DNA from: Aquimarina rhabdastrellae
GTDB lineage: Bacteria; Bacteroidota; Bacteroidia; Flavobacteriales; Flavobacteriaceae
Direction of reading: 5' to 3'
NCBI GenBank assembly: GCA_947387485.1
Contig: CANDNT010000002.1
Location: forward strand, 558,001 to 622,000
DNA: 64,000 bases
This document shows positions 36,136-46,800 of the stretch, piece after piece. Both the position numbers and the translations under genes were made by a program. Below the pieces are notes generated by a model. It searched no databases. It was given only the letters and a program-made list of their open reading frames with translations, and was not told where the DNA came from. Positions within the stretch are counted from its first letter, which is position 1, and each line of letters starts with the position of its first letter.

Positions 36136-37554
36136 TTATTTCTTGAATTGATAAATTTTATAAAGAAATGATTTTGTGTGAAATAATCCATAATGTAGAA
36201 TTCCATCATGAGAGAAAATATTTTTAGCAGTAAAAGTACTTATACGTCTTTCAAATTTTTTAATGTGCTCAAAATCAGTATTGAATATTTTGCCTTCCTT
36301 GTGCTGAAAATTTATATCAAATAAACCTGTTATGTAAGTCGATTTTGTATTTTTATAATTAGTATATGCAAAAAATATAGGGTTAAATGAAGCGAACCCA
36401 GGTGCGGCACCTGAAGGAAACGTAGCAAACGCATTGTTATTAGGCATTTCTTTGTAACCACCTAGAGTGATTTTATAAAGATCATTGGATTTAAAAATAG
36501 AAATTCCAAGATTAGCATGAGATATCTTCCGTAAATATTTAGCTGTTTTTTCTAGTTCTCTTGAATCTGTTAGTTCTGGAATAAATCCTCCTCCATCTTG
36601 AATTATAGGTGTGTTTTTAAAAGATATTGGACTACCTTTATGAGCAATAAATTCTTTAATAAGCTTTTGTGTCTTATAATCAGTAATAGCAAATTTCATG
36701 ATTTTATTAGAACTTGAAATTTGAAATAATTTTTGGTGAAATAGATATGAATTACTTTTTGTGTAGAGCGATTTATCTTTTATAAAAGAGTTGAATATAG
36801 TAGGAGAAAGTTTAAGTGTTTTTAAATCAATAGAACATATGTTTGTTTGCCCTAAAATAATATCAAAAGAGATAATGATTTTGTTAGGAAACACGTAGAG
36901 TTTTGTTTTCTTTGAAGTAACTTCTAGCGCATTAGGAATAGAGGGATCAACTTTAATATATTGTTTACCGGTTAAGAGTAAACTAGCATTAAAATTAGGA
37001 ATAGAGTTTTTAAGTGTATTCAAAGAAACTGTAACTTTTTTTGGTATTGAAGATTTATTAAACAGATAAAAATTTAGTCTTTCATTATTTTTTGAGACAG
37101 TCAGTAAATATAATTGGTTATTGTATTGTATGTTGTCGACAAATTTCTCACCAGAAATCTTAAAATCAGAAATTTTTGATGAGAGGCTTTGATCATCAAA
37201 ATCAGCAATAATAGTTCTAATCTTATTTTTTTTTGTATTAGAGAAATAAAGTCTATAGGTTTTTTGATTAATGCTATATCCCAATAATATGGGGAACTTT
37301 TTTGTAGGAGTAAAAAATAATTCTCCCATTTTTTTATATGTGGAATCTAATAATAAAAGTTGTGTTTTTCTTTTTTTTTGATTCTCTAAAGCAATAACTA
37401 ATTCACTATTAAGTGTATTGGATAGCGTGTAGGATTTTTTATCGGTACTTTTTGTTGTAAAAATGGTATTGTCTATTTCTGATATTAAATTTTGAGAAAA
37501 TAATGAAAGAGAAGTTAAACAAATAAAGATGATGAATAAAATATTCTTTAGCAT
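36136..37554 (-). CDS. Secreted paralogous protein 2 of 3 (possible beta-propeller)
   Basis: A 472-residue exported protein (signal MLKNILFIIFICLTSLSLFSQ) homologous along its length to the genes on both sides. Matching blocks are ILLGYSINQKTYRLYFSNT, GEKFVDNIQYNNQLYLLTV, SYLFHQKLFQISSSNKIMKF and AKYLRKISHANLGISIFKS. It ends LYKIYQFKK, almost the same tail as paralog 1 (SYKIYQFKK), so these two are the closest pair. It is lysine-rich and AT-rich. The function is unknown; the conserved strand spacing points to a repeat fold rather than an enzyme. Confidence 0.65.
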   Translation of the reverse strand: MLKNILFIIFICLTSLSLFSQNLISEIDNTIFTTKSTDKKSYTLSNTLNSELVIALENQKKRKTQLLLLDSTYKKMGELFFTPTKKFPILLGYSINQKTYRLYFSNTKKNKIRTIIADFDDQSLSSKISDFKISGEKFVDNIQYNNQLYLLTVSKNNERLNFYLFNKSSIPKKVTVSLNTLKNSIPNFNASLLLTGKQYIKVDPSIPNALEVTSKKTKLYVFPNKIIISFDIILGQTNICSIDLKTLKLSPTIFNSFIKDKSLYTKSNSYLFHQKLFQISSSNKIMKFAITDYKTQKLIKEFIAHKGSPISFKNTPIIQDGGGFIPELTDSRELEKTAKYLRKISHANLGISIFKSNDLYKITLGGYKEMPNNNAFATFPSGAAPGFASFNPIFFAYTNYKNTKSTYITGLFDINFQHKEGKIFNTDFEHIKKFERRISTFTAKNIFSHDGILHYGLFHTKSFLYKIYQFKK

Positions 37555-37562
37555 GGTATTGA

Positions 37563-39035
37563 TTATTTCTTGAATTGATAAATTTTATAGGAGTTGGTAT
37601 TCGAATCGAAGAAAGAAAAATGAATAACATCATTATGTGTATATAAAGATTGATATACTGCATTATAGTAAGAAACATCCAAGTTTTTAATGGTTTCTAT
37701 CGTAGTTATAGGAGCATTTCCTTCTATGGAATTAAAATTAGAGTCAAAAAGACATTTTGTATAAATTGTCTCGGTATAGGCATAAGAATTATAATGATGT
37801 ATAGAAGGGGTTGAAGTGTAAGAATATGTTGGGGTAATATTAAATGTTCCACTTCGATTGTTTGAGATCGAATAACCTACTGTTGGGACTGAATAAAAAT
37901 GGGTACTACCATGTAACACATTTTTGGTGGTTCCGAATACTATTTGATAAGAATTATTGATTTTTTGTGCTGTTATCCCTAGAAAAGGATTGTTAATTGC
38001 TTTTAAGAATCTAGAGGTTTCTTTGAACCTAGTGATAGAAGAGTCTCTTTTTTTATAACCAATAAATCGATCTACATAAATAGGTGCGTTTTTAAATGTA
38101 ATGCTATCATTTTTTGTAAAAGAATAAGTTTTGATTACTTCTTTGGTCGTTAAATCTGTTATAGTAAAAAGAAACTTCTTTCTAGAAGCTGCAACTTGAA
38201 AAAGATGATTATCTAATAAGAAAGAATTGTCACTTTTAAATCCTTTTTGTTGATGACTTAATTTTTCAAAGCTTTGAAAATCATAAGACAAATCATTTAA
38301 ATGAATAGTACAAACTTTTGTGGCGCTTGGATCTTCGTCAAATGTAAAAACCAATGTGTCATCACGATGATATAATTTGGAAGATTTTGCACTTTGTTTG
38401 ATGCTACTGATTTCTTGATTTCTAATTAACTGAAACTTTTCTTTTATAGGATCAATTTGCTTGGATAATTTCATAGTTGCAAATTTTTCTCCTATATATT
38501 CGATATCTTTAAAAGAATAAACTTTACTCTTTAATTGTAATGATTCGTCAATGATATATAGTTTTATATAAGATGAAGGCACTACATTAGTAATAATATA
38601 TAGTTTGTGATTGTGAGAAACACTACTTATAAATTTCTCATTCTTAAATTCCAACTTAAGAAAATTATGAGAGACAGAGTTTGTTTCAAAATTATAGGTC
38701 AAAGCACCTATTTTGTTATGTTTATTGTTAGAAAATAAGACGTTATAAGTTTGATCTTTTCCAGTATATCCTAATAAGTTTTTATAAGAAGAAGGTAGTC
38801 CTTCTTGTTTATTACTAAATGTAATTTGATAGTCAGAACTGAGTAATTGAGTCGTAATAGAATCTTTTTCTTTAAAAAGTAGCAATAAGGATTCTTTAGA
38901 ATCGATAGGAACTGTAAAGGCGTTTTTATGAGCTTTGGAAAAAGTTTCAGATAGAGAGATTTCTTTAACCAGTTGTTGTCCATTACAAATATGAACACTC
39001 AAAAACAATAGAAGGATAAATGATAAGTTTTTCAT
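37563..39035 (-). CDS. Secreted paralogous protein 1 of 3 (possible beta-propeller)
   Basis: I start at the ATG at 39033-39035 (MKNLSFILLLFLSVHICNGQ), which gives a proper signal peptide and 490 residues. An upstream in-frame ATG only adds a poor extension. Shared blocks with the two downstream paralogs are LLGYTGKDQTYNVLFSNNK, NEKFISSVSHNHKLYIITN, NSFLLDNHLFQVAASRKKF and SRFLKAINNPFLGITAQK. A tyrosine/serine-rich insert around residues 405-440 (SNNRSGTFNITPTYSYTST) is special to this copy. It lies 78 nt downstream of metG, so the whole metG-paralogs-deacetylase block could be one transcript. Confidence 0.65.
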   Translation of the reverse strand: MKNLSFILLLFLSVHICNGQQLVKEISLSETFSKAHKNAFTVPIDSKESLLLLFKEKDSITTQLLSSDYQITFSNKQEGLPSSYKNLLGYTGKDQTYNVLFSNNKHNKIGALTYNFETNSVSHNFLKLEFKNEKFISSVSHNHKLYIITNVVPSSYIKLYIIDESLQLKSKVYSFKDIEYIGEKFATMKLSKQIDPIKEKFQLIRNQEISSIKQSAKSSKLYHRDDTLVFTFDEDPSATKVCTIHLNDLSYDFQSFEKLSHQQKGFKSDNSFLLDNHLFQVAASRKKFLFTITDLTTKEVIKTYSFTKNDSITFKNAPIYVDRFIGYKKRDSSITRFKETSRFLKAINNPFLGITAQKINNSYQIVFGTTKNVLHGSTHFYSVPTVGYSISNNRSGTFNITPTYSYTSTPSIHHYNSYAYTETIYTKCLFDSNFNSIEGNAPITTIETIKNLDVSYYNAVYQSLYTHNDVIHFSFFDSNTNSYKIYQFKK

Positions 39036-39113
39036 ATGATTGATGTAAAAAATAAGAGCGAATGTACAAAAATGTATCAAACGCTCTTTAATATGTTTTA
39101 ATAGGATAATTGA

Positions 39114-41168
39114 TTAGCTAATTACAGCACCAGGAGTAACAGCGTCTTGGTCAGGATTAATAAAGACTAAACTACCTTCAGGAGTTTCAGTCATTAAAAT
39201 CATACCTTCACTTTCTACACCTCTTAGTTTTCTAGGAGCAAGATTGACTAATACAGTTACTTTTTTACCAATAACTTCTTCAGGTTTAAAATGCTCTGCA
39301 ATTCCAGAAACGATAGTGCGAACATTAATTCCAGTATCAACTTTTAATACTAGAAGTTTTTTTGCTTTAGGCATTTTTTCTGCTTCAACAATAGTTCCTA
39401 CTCTAAGATCTAATTTTGTGAAATCATCAAAAGTAGCAGTCTCTTTTTGAGGTTCAACTTGTTTGTTGGCAATCTCATTAGCTTTTTTGGTAGCTTCTAG
39501 TTTATCTAATTGTTGTTGGATTTCTTTATCATCAATTTTAGCAAACAATAGTTCACCTTTTTCGATTTTATGCCCAGCAGGAATCAATACATCTTCTGTA
39601 GCAATAGCATTCCATGCTACAGGAACATGATTAAGCATTCCTTTAAGTTTTGTTGCACTAAACGGTAAGAAAGGTTCTGCAAGAGTAGCTAGAGCTGAAG
39701 CAATTTGCAAAGCAACATACATTATTGTTTTTGTACGCTCTTCGTCCGTTTTAACAAGTTTCCATGGCTCTTCGTCTGCTAGGTATTTATTACCAAGACG
39801 AGCCACATTCATTAGTTCTTGACTCGCTTCTCTAAAACGATAACGTTCAATAGAACTAGCAATTACTGCTGGATATGCTTTTAACTCGGTTAATGTTTGT
39901 TGATCTACTTCAGAAAAATCGTTAGGCGTAGGAACAACACCATTATAGTATTTATTAGTAAGTACAATCACACGATTGATAAAATTACCAAGGATGGCCA
40001 CTAATTCGTTATTATTTCGAGCTTGAAAATCTTTCCAAGTAAAATCATTATCCTTTGTTTCTGGAGCATTAGCAGTTAAAGCATAACGTAGAACATCTTG
40101 TTTTTCTGGGAAATCTTCCAGGTATTCATGTAACCATACTGCCCAGTTTTTTGAGGTAGATAATTTATTACCTTCTAAGTTTAAAAACTCATTTGCAGGA
40201 ACATTTTCAGGAAGTATATAACTACCTTCTGCTTTTAGCATACTTGGGAAAATAATACAGTGGAATACAATATTATCCTTACCAATAAAGTGAACTAATT
40301 TTGTATCCTTATCTTTCCAGTAAGGTTCCCAATCTTTTCCTTCACGTGCAGCCCATTCTTTGGTAGAAGAAATATAACCTATAGGTGCGTCAAACCATAC
40401 ATAGAGTACTTTACCATCTGCACCTTCAACTGGAACTGGAATTCCCCAGTCTAAATCACGAGTTACGGCACGAGGACGTAAACCATCATCGATCCATGAT
40501 TTTACTTGTCCGTATACATTAGGTTTCCAATCTTTTTTATGACCTTCAAGTATCCATTCTTTTAAGAAATCTTCATATTGATCTAGTGGCAAAAACCAGT
40601 GTTTTGTTTGTTTTAAAACGGGTACAGCACCAGAAATTGTCGATTTAGGATTGATTAAATCGGTGGCGTTAAGAGAACTACCACATTTTTCACATTGATC
40701 TCCATAAGCCTCTTCATGAGCACATTTAGGACAAGTACCGATTACAAAACGATCGGCAAGAAATTGTTTAGCCTCTTCGTCATACAATTGTTCTGTCACC
40801 TCTTCTACAAACTGGTTATTCTCATACATTTTCTTAAAAAACTCAGATGCCGTTTCATGATGAACTTTTGCAGAAGTACGAGAATAATTATCAAATGAAA
40901 TTCCAAAGTCTTCAAAAGACTTTTTTATGATAGCATGATATTTATCAATGATAACTTGAGGAGAAACACCTTCTTTTTTGGCACGCATAGGTATAGCTGC
41001 ACCGTGTTCGTCACTACCGCAGATGTAAGCAACATCATTTCCGGTAAGTCTCAAGAAACGAGAATAAATATCGGCAGGAACATAAACTCCTGCTAAATGT
41101 CCAATATGTATAGGGCCGTTTGTATATGGTAAAGCGGCTGTAATAGTATATCTTTTTGGTGTGCTCAT
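39114..41168 (-). CDS. metG: Methionyl-tRNA synthetase
   Basis: Charges tRNA-Met in the cytoplasm. A class I synthetase with HIGH ([15 protein letters not shown]) near residue 20. The zinc knuckle cysteines are in [20 protein letters not shown], and the KMSKS-loop is in the KLSTS form ([13 protein letters not shown]), normal for this family. An anticodon-binding helical domain follows. After a lysine-rich linker there is a C-terminal OB-fold tRNA-binding domain (about 580-684, [20 protein letters not shown]) that dimerises the enzyme. The 684-residue length is typical of Bacteroidota MetG. A -7 element lies 23 nt upstream of the start codon. Confidence 0.96.
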   Translation of the reverse strand: MSTPKRYTITAALPYTNGPIHIGHLAGVYVPADIYSRFLRLTGNDVAYICGSDEHGAAIPMRAKKEGVSPQVIIDKYHAIIKKSFEDFGISFDNYSRTSAKVHHETASEFFKKMYENNQFVEEVTEQLYDEEAKQFLADRFVIGTCPKCAHEEAYGDQCEKCGSSLNATDLINPKSTISGAVPVLKQTKHWFLPLDQYEDFLKEWILEGHKKDWKPNVYGQVKSWIDDGLRPRAVTRDLDWGIPVPVEGADGKVLYVWFDAPIGYISSTKEWAAREGKDWEPYWKDKDTKLVHFIGKDNIVFHCIIFPSMLKAEGSYILPENVPANEFLNLEGNKLSTSKNWAVWLHEYLEDFPEKQDVLRYALTANAPETKDNDFTWKDFQARNNNELVAILGNFINRVIVLTNKYYNGVVPTPNDFSEVDQQTLTELKAYPAVIASSIERYRFREASQELMNVARLGNKYLADEEPWKLVKTDEERTKTIMYVALQIASALATLAEPFLPFSATKLKGMLNHVPVAWNAIATEDVLIPAGHKIEKGELLFAKIDDKEIQQQLDKLEATKKANEIANKQVEPQKETATFDDFTKLDLRVGTIVEAEKMPKAKKLLVLKVDTGINVRTIVSGIAEHFKPEEVIGKKVTVLVNLAPRKLRGVESEGMILMTETPEGSLVFINPDQDAVTPGAVIS

Positions 41169-41190
41169 AATGATCTAAAAAATAGAGCAA

Positions 41191-41198
41191 CAAAGGTA
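41191..41198 (-). promoter_or_regulatory. Candidate -7 element for metG (TACCTTTG)
   Basis: On the minus strand TACCTTTG fits TAnnTTTG and ends 22 nt before the metG start codon. No convincing -33 element is seen. Confidence 0.45.
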
Positions 41199-41304
41199 AC
41201 AAATGAGAGGCAATAAAAAGAAACTTTTATAGTAGAGGATTATTTTGTTTGTATACTAAAAAAAGAAGCTCGTATTTTGATATAAATAACGAAGTTTATA
41301 AACG

Positions 41305-42204
41305 ATGATCATTACACCAGCAACACTAGTTAAAGGGGCGAAAATAGGAATAGTAGCGACTGCACGAAAAATAAATATGCAAGAGATTGAAGGTGCTATA
41401 GCGATGATTAAAGACTGGGGTTTTATTCCAGTTGTAGGAGCAACAATAGGGCAAAGTGAACATCAGTATGGAGGAGATGATGAATTAAGAGCAACGGATA
41501 TACAACAAATGCTTGATGATCCAGAGATAAAAGCGGTATGGTGTGCTCGTGGTGGATATGGTACAGTGCGTATTATCGATAACATAAACTTTACAAAATT
41601 TATACAACAGCCTAAATGGATTATAGGATATTCTGATGTTACAGTATTACATTCTCATATTCATAAACTAAATATAGTAACGTTACATGCTCCTCTAGTT
41701 ATGGATGTATTGAATAGCGGAAAGAAAGCACAAGAATATATCTATAGTGTATTAGTAGGTAATGAGATTACTTATGATTTAAATTTAAGTACTCATAATA
41801 AAATGGGAAAAGGAAAAGGAATGTTGGTAGGAGGAAATCTTTCAATTTTATATTCTTTATGTGGTTCAAATTCGCATATTGACACACAAAATAAAATCTT
41901 GTTTATAGAAGATCTAGATGAATACTTATATCATGTAGATCGAATGATGCAAAACTTGAAGCGTACAGGAATGTTAGCAAACTTACAAGGATTAATTGTA
42001 GGTGGAATGACCAAAATGCATGATAATACTATTCCTTTTGGTAAGACTGTAGAAGAGATTATACTAGATACAGTTAAAGATTATAATTATCCAGTACTAT
42101 TTGATTTTCCAGCTGGACATATCGAGCATAATTATGCCTTGATTCTAGGGAAAACAGTAACCTTAGAAGCTTCAAATGAAGGTGCGAGAGTTGTTTATCA
42201 ATAA
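41305..42204 (+). CDS. LD-carboxypeptidase (S66 family)
   Basis: A 299-residue muramoyltetrapeptide carboxypeptidase type, removing the terminal D-alanine from murein tetrapeptides during wall recycling. Family motifs are present: VKGAKIGIVATARK at the start, WCARGGYGTVRIID with WIIGYSDVTVLHS (nucleophilic serine region GYSDV), then the catalytic Glu/His parts LFIEDLDEYLYHVDRMMQNLK and FPAGHIEHNYALILGK. There is no signal peptide, so cytoplasmic like LdcA. It is divergent from metG and upstream of yraN. Confidence 0.92.
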   Translation: MIITPATLVKGAKIGIVATARKINMQEIEGAIAMIKDWGFIPVVGATIGQSEHQYGGDDELRATDIQQMLDDPEIKAVWCARGGYGTVRIIDNINFTKFIQQPKWIIGYSDVTVLHSHIHKLNIVTLHAPLVMDVLNSGKKAQEYIYSVLVGNEITYDLNLSTHNKMGKGKGMLVGGNLSILYSLCGSNSHIDTQNKILFIEDLDEYLYHVDRMMQNLKRTGMLANLQGLIVGGMTKMHDNTIPFGKTVEEIILDTVKDYNYPVLFDFPAGHIEHNYALILGKTVTLEASNEGARVVYQ

Positions 42205-42295
42205 GATTTTTAGAAGATAACTTAAGGTTTTGATAGCTATGAAGTTATGTTTTTGTCTTTTTTACTACTTAATATACAGTTAAGTAGATAATGAT

Positions 42296-42655
42296 ATGGC
42301 ATTACATAATGATTTAGGAAAAGAAGGAGAAAAATTAGCAAAGGATTTTTTGATAAAGAAAGGGTATGAAATTTTGGAACAAAATTATCGATATCAAAAA
42401 GCAGAAGTTGATATCATTGCTAAATATAGAGAGACGCTAATTGTAATCGAAGTAAAGACAAGAAGTACCATAGATTATGGTGATCCACAAGATTTTGTAA
42501 AGCCTAAACAGATACAACAATTGGTCAAAGCTATAGATTACTATATAGAAGAACGTGATCTTGATATCGAAGTAAGATTTGATATTATCGCAATTATCAA
42601 AAATAAAAAGGGAATACAAATTGAGCATTTAGAAGATGCGTTTTACCATTTTTAA
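42296..42655 (+). CDS. yraN: YraN/UPF0102 family endonuclease-fold protein
   Basis: A 119-residue protein of the UPF0102 family, which has a PD-(D/E)xK nuclease-like fold of uncertain biological role. Core motifs are intact: LGKEGEKLAKDFLIKKGYEIL, the YRYQKAEVDIIAK strand with acidic residues, and LIVIEVKTRSTIDYGDP (the ExK motif). VRFDIIAI closes the fold. Length is normal and it is probably cytoplasmic. It lies 91 nt downstream of the LD-carboxypeptidase, possibly in the same transcript. A weak 6-bp hairpin follows the stop. Confidence 0.92.
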   Translation: MALHNDLGKEGEKLAKDFLIKKGYEILEQNYRYQKAEVDIIAKYRETLIVIEVKTRSTIDYGDPQDFVKPKQIQQLVKAIDYYIEERDLDIEVRFDIIAIIKNKKGIQIEHLEDAFYHF

Positions 42656-42748
42656 CTACATAAAAAGTAGTTTATACAAGAACAAAGTATTTGATACAAT
42701 CAAGAATGATGTTGTTACAATAAGAGCATTAAGAAGAAGTGATTGCTA

Positions 42749-42766
42749 TTACATTTGAGAATGTAA
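42749..42766 (+). promoter_or_regulatory. -7 element TACATTTG within a TTACATT-N4-AATGTAA palindrome
   Basis: TACATTTG (42750-42757) fits the Bacteroidota -7 box for the secreted-protein gene at 42782. It is embedded in a perfect 7-bp inverted repeat (42749-42755 with 42760-42766), the form of a dimeric repressor site that would occlude the promoter. No matching regulator gene is identified. Confidence 0.4.
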
Positions 42767-42781
42767 CAAAAATCAAATACT

Positions 42782-43132
42782 ATGAAAATTAAAATTTTAA
42801 CAGCTATTATAGCTTTAGCATTTACTGGAGTAGCAAGTGCTCAATGTACAGTAACTACAGGATGTGGTCAAACAGCAACATATCCAGAAGGAACGAGTAT
42901 AAGAACACAATATAGCGCAAGTACTCAAGAAGTGATTATATCTAACCTTGACACAGGAGAAGAGCTTAATAGATTTTCATGTAATCGTGCTGGTGGTGTA
43001 AGTATACAGAATTGTGGTAGTATAGCTACTGGAAGCGGAGGGGATAATAACAATACAGGAGGAAGCTCTGATATTTGTGATTATCTTGTAGCAGCTCCAC
43101 AAGCTGTTAAATTGCTTTTTGGGTGTAATTAA
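42782..43132 (+). CDS. Small cysteine-containing secreted protein, unknown function
   Basis: A 116-residue exported protein: signal peptide MKIKILTAIIALAFTGVASA followed by mature QCTVTTGCGQ. Cysteines occur as an N-terminal pair, a middle pair (NRFSCNRAGG, IQNCGS) and a C-terminal pair (DICDYLV, LFGCN), so three disulfides are possible. A Gly/Asn/Ser-rich linker (about 84-97) separates the beta-rich part from the C-terminal helix. No family is recognised. It is monocistronic with its own promoter candidate inside an operator-like palindrome. Confidence 0.65.
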   Translation: MKIKILTAIIALAFTGVASAQCTVTTGCGQTATYPEGTSIRTQYSASTQEVIISNLDTGEELNRFSCNRAGGVSIQNCGSIATGSGGDNNNTGGSSDICDYLVAAPQAVKLLFGCN

Positions 43133-43151
43133 TAGACCAAATTAAAGCATT

Positions 43152-43189
43152 ATTAACGTCTTTTTGATAATTATCTTAAAGGCGTTAAT
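43152..43189. terminator. Convergent hairpin, weak terminator
   Basis: ATTAACG-T-CTTT pairs with AAAG-G-CGTTAAT across a 14-nt loop (12 bp with one G-T). It overlaps the stop codon of the minus-strand methyltransferase and lies just after the plus-strand secreted-protein gene. T runs are poor, so activity is uncertain. Confidence 0.4.
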
Positions 43190-43778
43190 CTATTTTCTTC
43201 TTTTGTAATACTAAGGTGGTCATACATCGTAAATTTTCTACTACCGAAGTTTTTACAGGTTCAATTTTATTTAAATCGTATTGTTGAATTAATGCGATAA
43301 TATCTTCTTCTGCAAATAATAACCAAGTAGAACCATCTGGAGTGGTATAAATATCATCACCGATATGTTGATACTGTTTTAACCCGATAAGAGATGCTAG
43401 TCGTATAAAGAGTGTACCTCCGGGTTTAAGAACTCTTAGTAGCTCCGTAAACATTTGATGAAAATGTTCTCGATTTTTAGCAAAATGTAATACGGCATTA
43501 CAAATGATATAATCAAAGTGTTCAGTTTTAAGCGGAATGTTAGCTAATTCGGCAGTTAGAAAGTTAGCTGCTTTGTTAGGAAAGTTTTGTTTACAAAGTT
43601 CAATTGCATCAGGGTTAATGTCGATTCCGTAGATATCGTATTGCTGTTTATAAAACCAATGTAAATTACGACCATGACCACAACCTGCATCTAGTATTTT
43701 ATAAGAAGAATCAAATCTGTCTTTTAAAATTTGATCGAGTAAAAAGATGTCTGTGTGTCGTAAAGAATTTGGAATCAT
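43185..43778 (-). CDS. Class I SAM-dependent methyltransferase
   Basis: A 197-residue methyltransferase of the Methyltransf_11/25 type. Motif I is ILDAGCGHGRNLHWF (about residues 28-42), the acidic motif II region is YDIYGIDINPDAIEL, and motif III/IV is YIICNAVLHFAKNREHFHQMF followed by LLRVLKPGGTLFIRLAS. The acceptor substrate cannot be deduced. It is probably cytoplasmic. The gene follows mfd by 70 nt in the same direction, but a hairpin lies between them. Confidence 0.85.
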   Translation of the reverse strand: MIPNSLRHTDIFLLDQILKDRFDSSYKILDAGCGHGRNLHWFYKQQYDIYGIDINPDAIELCKQNFPNKAANFLTAELANIPLKTEHFDYIICNAVLHFAKNREHFHQMFTELLRVLKPGGTLFIRLASLIGLKQYQHIGDDIYTTPDGSTWLLFAEEDIIALIQQYDLNKIEPVKTSVVENLRCMTTLVLQKKKID

Positions 43779-43799
43779 TTTAATGTTGTTAAGAATAAA

Positions 43800-43840
43800 C
43801 TCTTCTTATCTAATTTTAGGTGACAACTAGATAAGAAGAG
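43800..43840 (-). terminator. Hairpin after mfd
   Basis: A perfect 13-bp stem (43800-43812 with 43828-43840) and a 15-nt loop, located 8 nt after the mfd stop. The downstream T run on the minus strand is short (TTTATT), so strength is moderate. Confidence 0.5.
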
Positions 43841-43848
43841 TATACTAT

Positions 43849-46800
43849 TTATTGTGAAACTGAAGCTCTATCAAGTAAAGCTGATAAAGGTTGTAATGCT
43901 TTAAGCGCTTTGTCTACCGTAATAATATCATCAAAAGTTAATAATAAACGTAATCCATTACGAGTTTGCTTTTCTTTCATAGTACAAGTGCTTGAACTAG
44001 ATTGAACAAAATGTAATACGGTAGTAAATACATCACTTTGATAAAAGTCAGATTGTTGATCGCTAATAAAATAACCAATCATACGCTCTTGTTTCATGAT
44101 GATTTTTTCGATACCAATTGCTGTAGCGATCCACTTAATACGTACACTGTTGAGTAAATCAACGGCTTGTGTAGGTAACTCACCAAAACGATCGATTAAA
44201 CGTTTCTCATAAGCCAATAATCCTGCTTCATCTTTGATCTCATTAAGCTCTGTATATAAATTTAAACGTTCTGCTATATTATTGATGTAATCATCTGGGA
44301 ACAATAAAGAGAAATCGGTATCAATTTGAGTATCTTTTAGGTAAACTTTTTCTTTATCCTCATCTTTATAGAGTTCTTTAAATTCGTTTTCTTTTAATTC
44401 TTCTATAGCTTCGTTTAGGATTTTTTGATAGGTGTCAAAACCAATTTCGTTAATAAAACCACTTTGTTCTCCACCTAATAAATCTCCAGCACCACGGATT
44501 TCAAGATCTTTCATAGCGATATTGAATCCACTCCCTAGTGTAGAGAATTGTTCTAGAGCAGATATACGTTTTCTAGCATCTTCGGTCATAGCCGTATATG
44601 GAGGTGTAATAAAATAACAAAAGGCTTTTTTATTACTACGCCCTACACGTCCACGCATTTGATGTAGGTCAGAAAGTCCAAAGTTGTTGGCACTATTAAT
44701 AAAAATAGTATTGGCATTAGGAACGTCAAGACCACTCTCAATAATAGTAGTAGAAACTAGTACATCAAATTCGTTATTCATAAACGAAAGCATTAATTCT
44801 TCTAGTTTTTTACCTTCCATTTGACCGTGACCAATAGCTATTTTAGCATCTGGAACTAATCGCTGTAACATTCCGGCTACTTCTTTAATATTTTCGATAC
44901 GATTGTGGATAAAGAATACTTGTCCACCACGTTGAATCTCATAAGAAACGGCATCTCGAATAGCTTCTTCATTAAAACGAATGACATTAGTCTCGATAGG
45001 ATAACGGTTAGGAGGCGGAGTTGTGATGGTAGATAAATCACGTGCAGCCATTAAACTGAACTGTAAAGTACGAGGAATAGGTGTAGCTGTAAGCGTAAGT
45101 GTATCTACATTTTCTTTGATTGTTTTTAATTTATCTTTTACCGATACCCCAAATTTTTGTTCTTCATCAATAATAAGTAATCCCAAATCTTTAAACTGAA
45201 CGGATTTGTTGACCAATTGATGCGTACCTATGATGATATCCACTTTACCATCAGCAAGATCTGCAAGTGTTTCTTTTTTCTGTTTAGCTGTTTTAAAACG
45301 ATTGAGATAATCTACCGTTACAGGAAAATCTTTGAGACGTTCTCTAAAGGTTTTTGCATGTTGAAAAGCAAGTACAGTGGTAGGTACCAAAATAGCAACT
45401 TGCTTACCATTATCGACGGCTTTAAATGCTGCTCTAATAGCAACTTCAGTCTTACCAAAACCTACATCACCACAAACTAAACGATCCATAGGACGTTCAC
45501 TCTCCATATCTGCTTTTACCGCAGCAGTGGCAGTACTTTGATCGGGAGTATCTTCATAGATAAAAGAAGCTTCTAATTCGTGTTGTAGATAGCTATCAGG
45601 ATTGTATTGAAATCCTTTTTGTAATCTACGTTTTGCATATAATTGTATAAGATTGAAGGCAATATGCTTAACACGTGCTTTGGTTTTTTGCTTTAATGTT
45701 TTCCAAGCTTTTGACCCTAATTTATAGAGTTGAGGTGTTTTACCATCTTTACCATTAAATTTTGAAATCTTATGGAGAGAATGTATGCTTAAGTATAGCA
45801 CATCTCTTTCACCATAAATTAATTTGATAGCTTCTTGCTTTTTGCCTTCTACATCTATTTTTTGTAATCCACCAAATTTACCAATACCGTGATCGATATG
45901 AGTTACATAATCACCAATTTCTAGATTAGTTAACTCTTTTAAGGTTATAGATTGCTTTTTTGCATATCCATTTTTAAGATGGAATTTATGATAGCGTTCA
46001 AAGATTTGATGATCGGTATAACAAACCATTTTACTTTGATGATCAATAAAACCTTGATACATTGATAATACTATCGTTTTGTAATGTACTTCTTGATCAA
46101 CATCATCAAAAATATCCTTAAAACGTTTGGCTTGTTGTTCGCTTACACAAAAGATATAATTGGTATATCCGTTTTCGTGATTTTGATTTAAATTTTCTAT
46201 TAATAAGTCAAACTGCTTATTAAATGAAGGTTGTGGGGTTGTTTCGAATTTAAAAGCATGATCAGCTTTTAATAAAGGTTGTGAGTTTAATTCGACTAAA
46301 TCAAAATCCAGTAATTCTTTTCGTATTAAAGCTGCATTACAAAATAATTCGGTAGGAGTACTGTGTTTTATTTCGCCAGAAAGTTTATCAAAAGTAATCT
46401 CAGCTTTTTCAAAGTTTTTATCAATGCGATTAGATAATGTCTCAAGATCTTTGCAGAAAATAACAGTTTTACTAGCAATGTATTTTAAGAAACTTTCCCT
46501 AGTTTCTTGCATTGCCTTGTTTTCTACATTGGGAATTATCGTAATGTTTTTAATTTGATTCGTGGATAATTGACTCTCCACATCAAATGCTCTAATACTA
46601 TCTACCTCGTCTCCAAAAAACTCAATACGATAAGGTTCATCATTACTAAAAGAAAATACGTCAACAATACCTCCTCGAACAGAAAACTCACCAGGTTCGG
46701 TTACAAAATCAACACGTTTAAATTGATATTCAAATAAAACTTCGTTTACAAAATCAATAGAAATAGTATCATTTACATTGACCTTGAGGGTGTTTTTTTC

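Noticed and set aside
42654..42672. Hairpin AACTAC/GTAGTT after yraN
   Set aside because: Only six base pairs with no T run; not strong enough to call a terminator.
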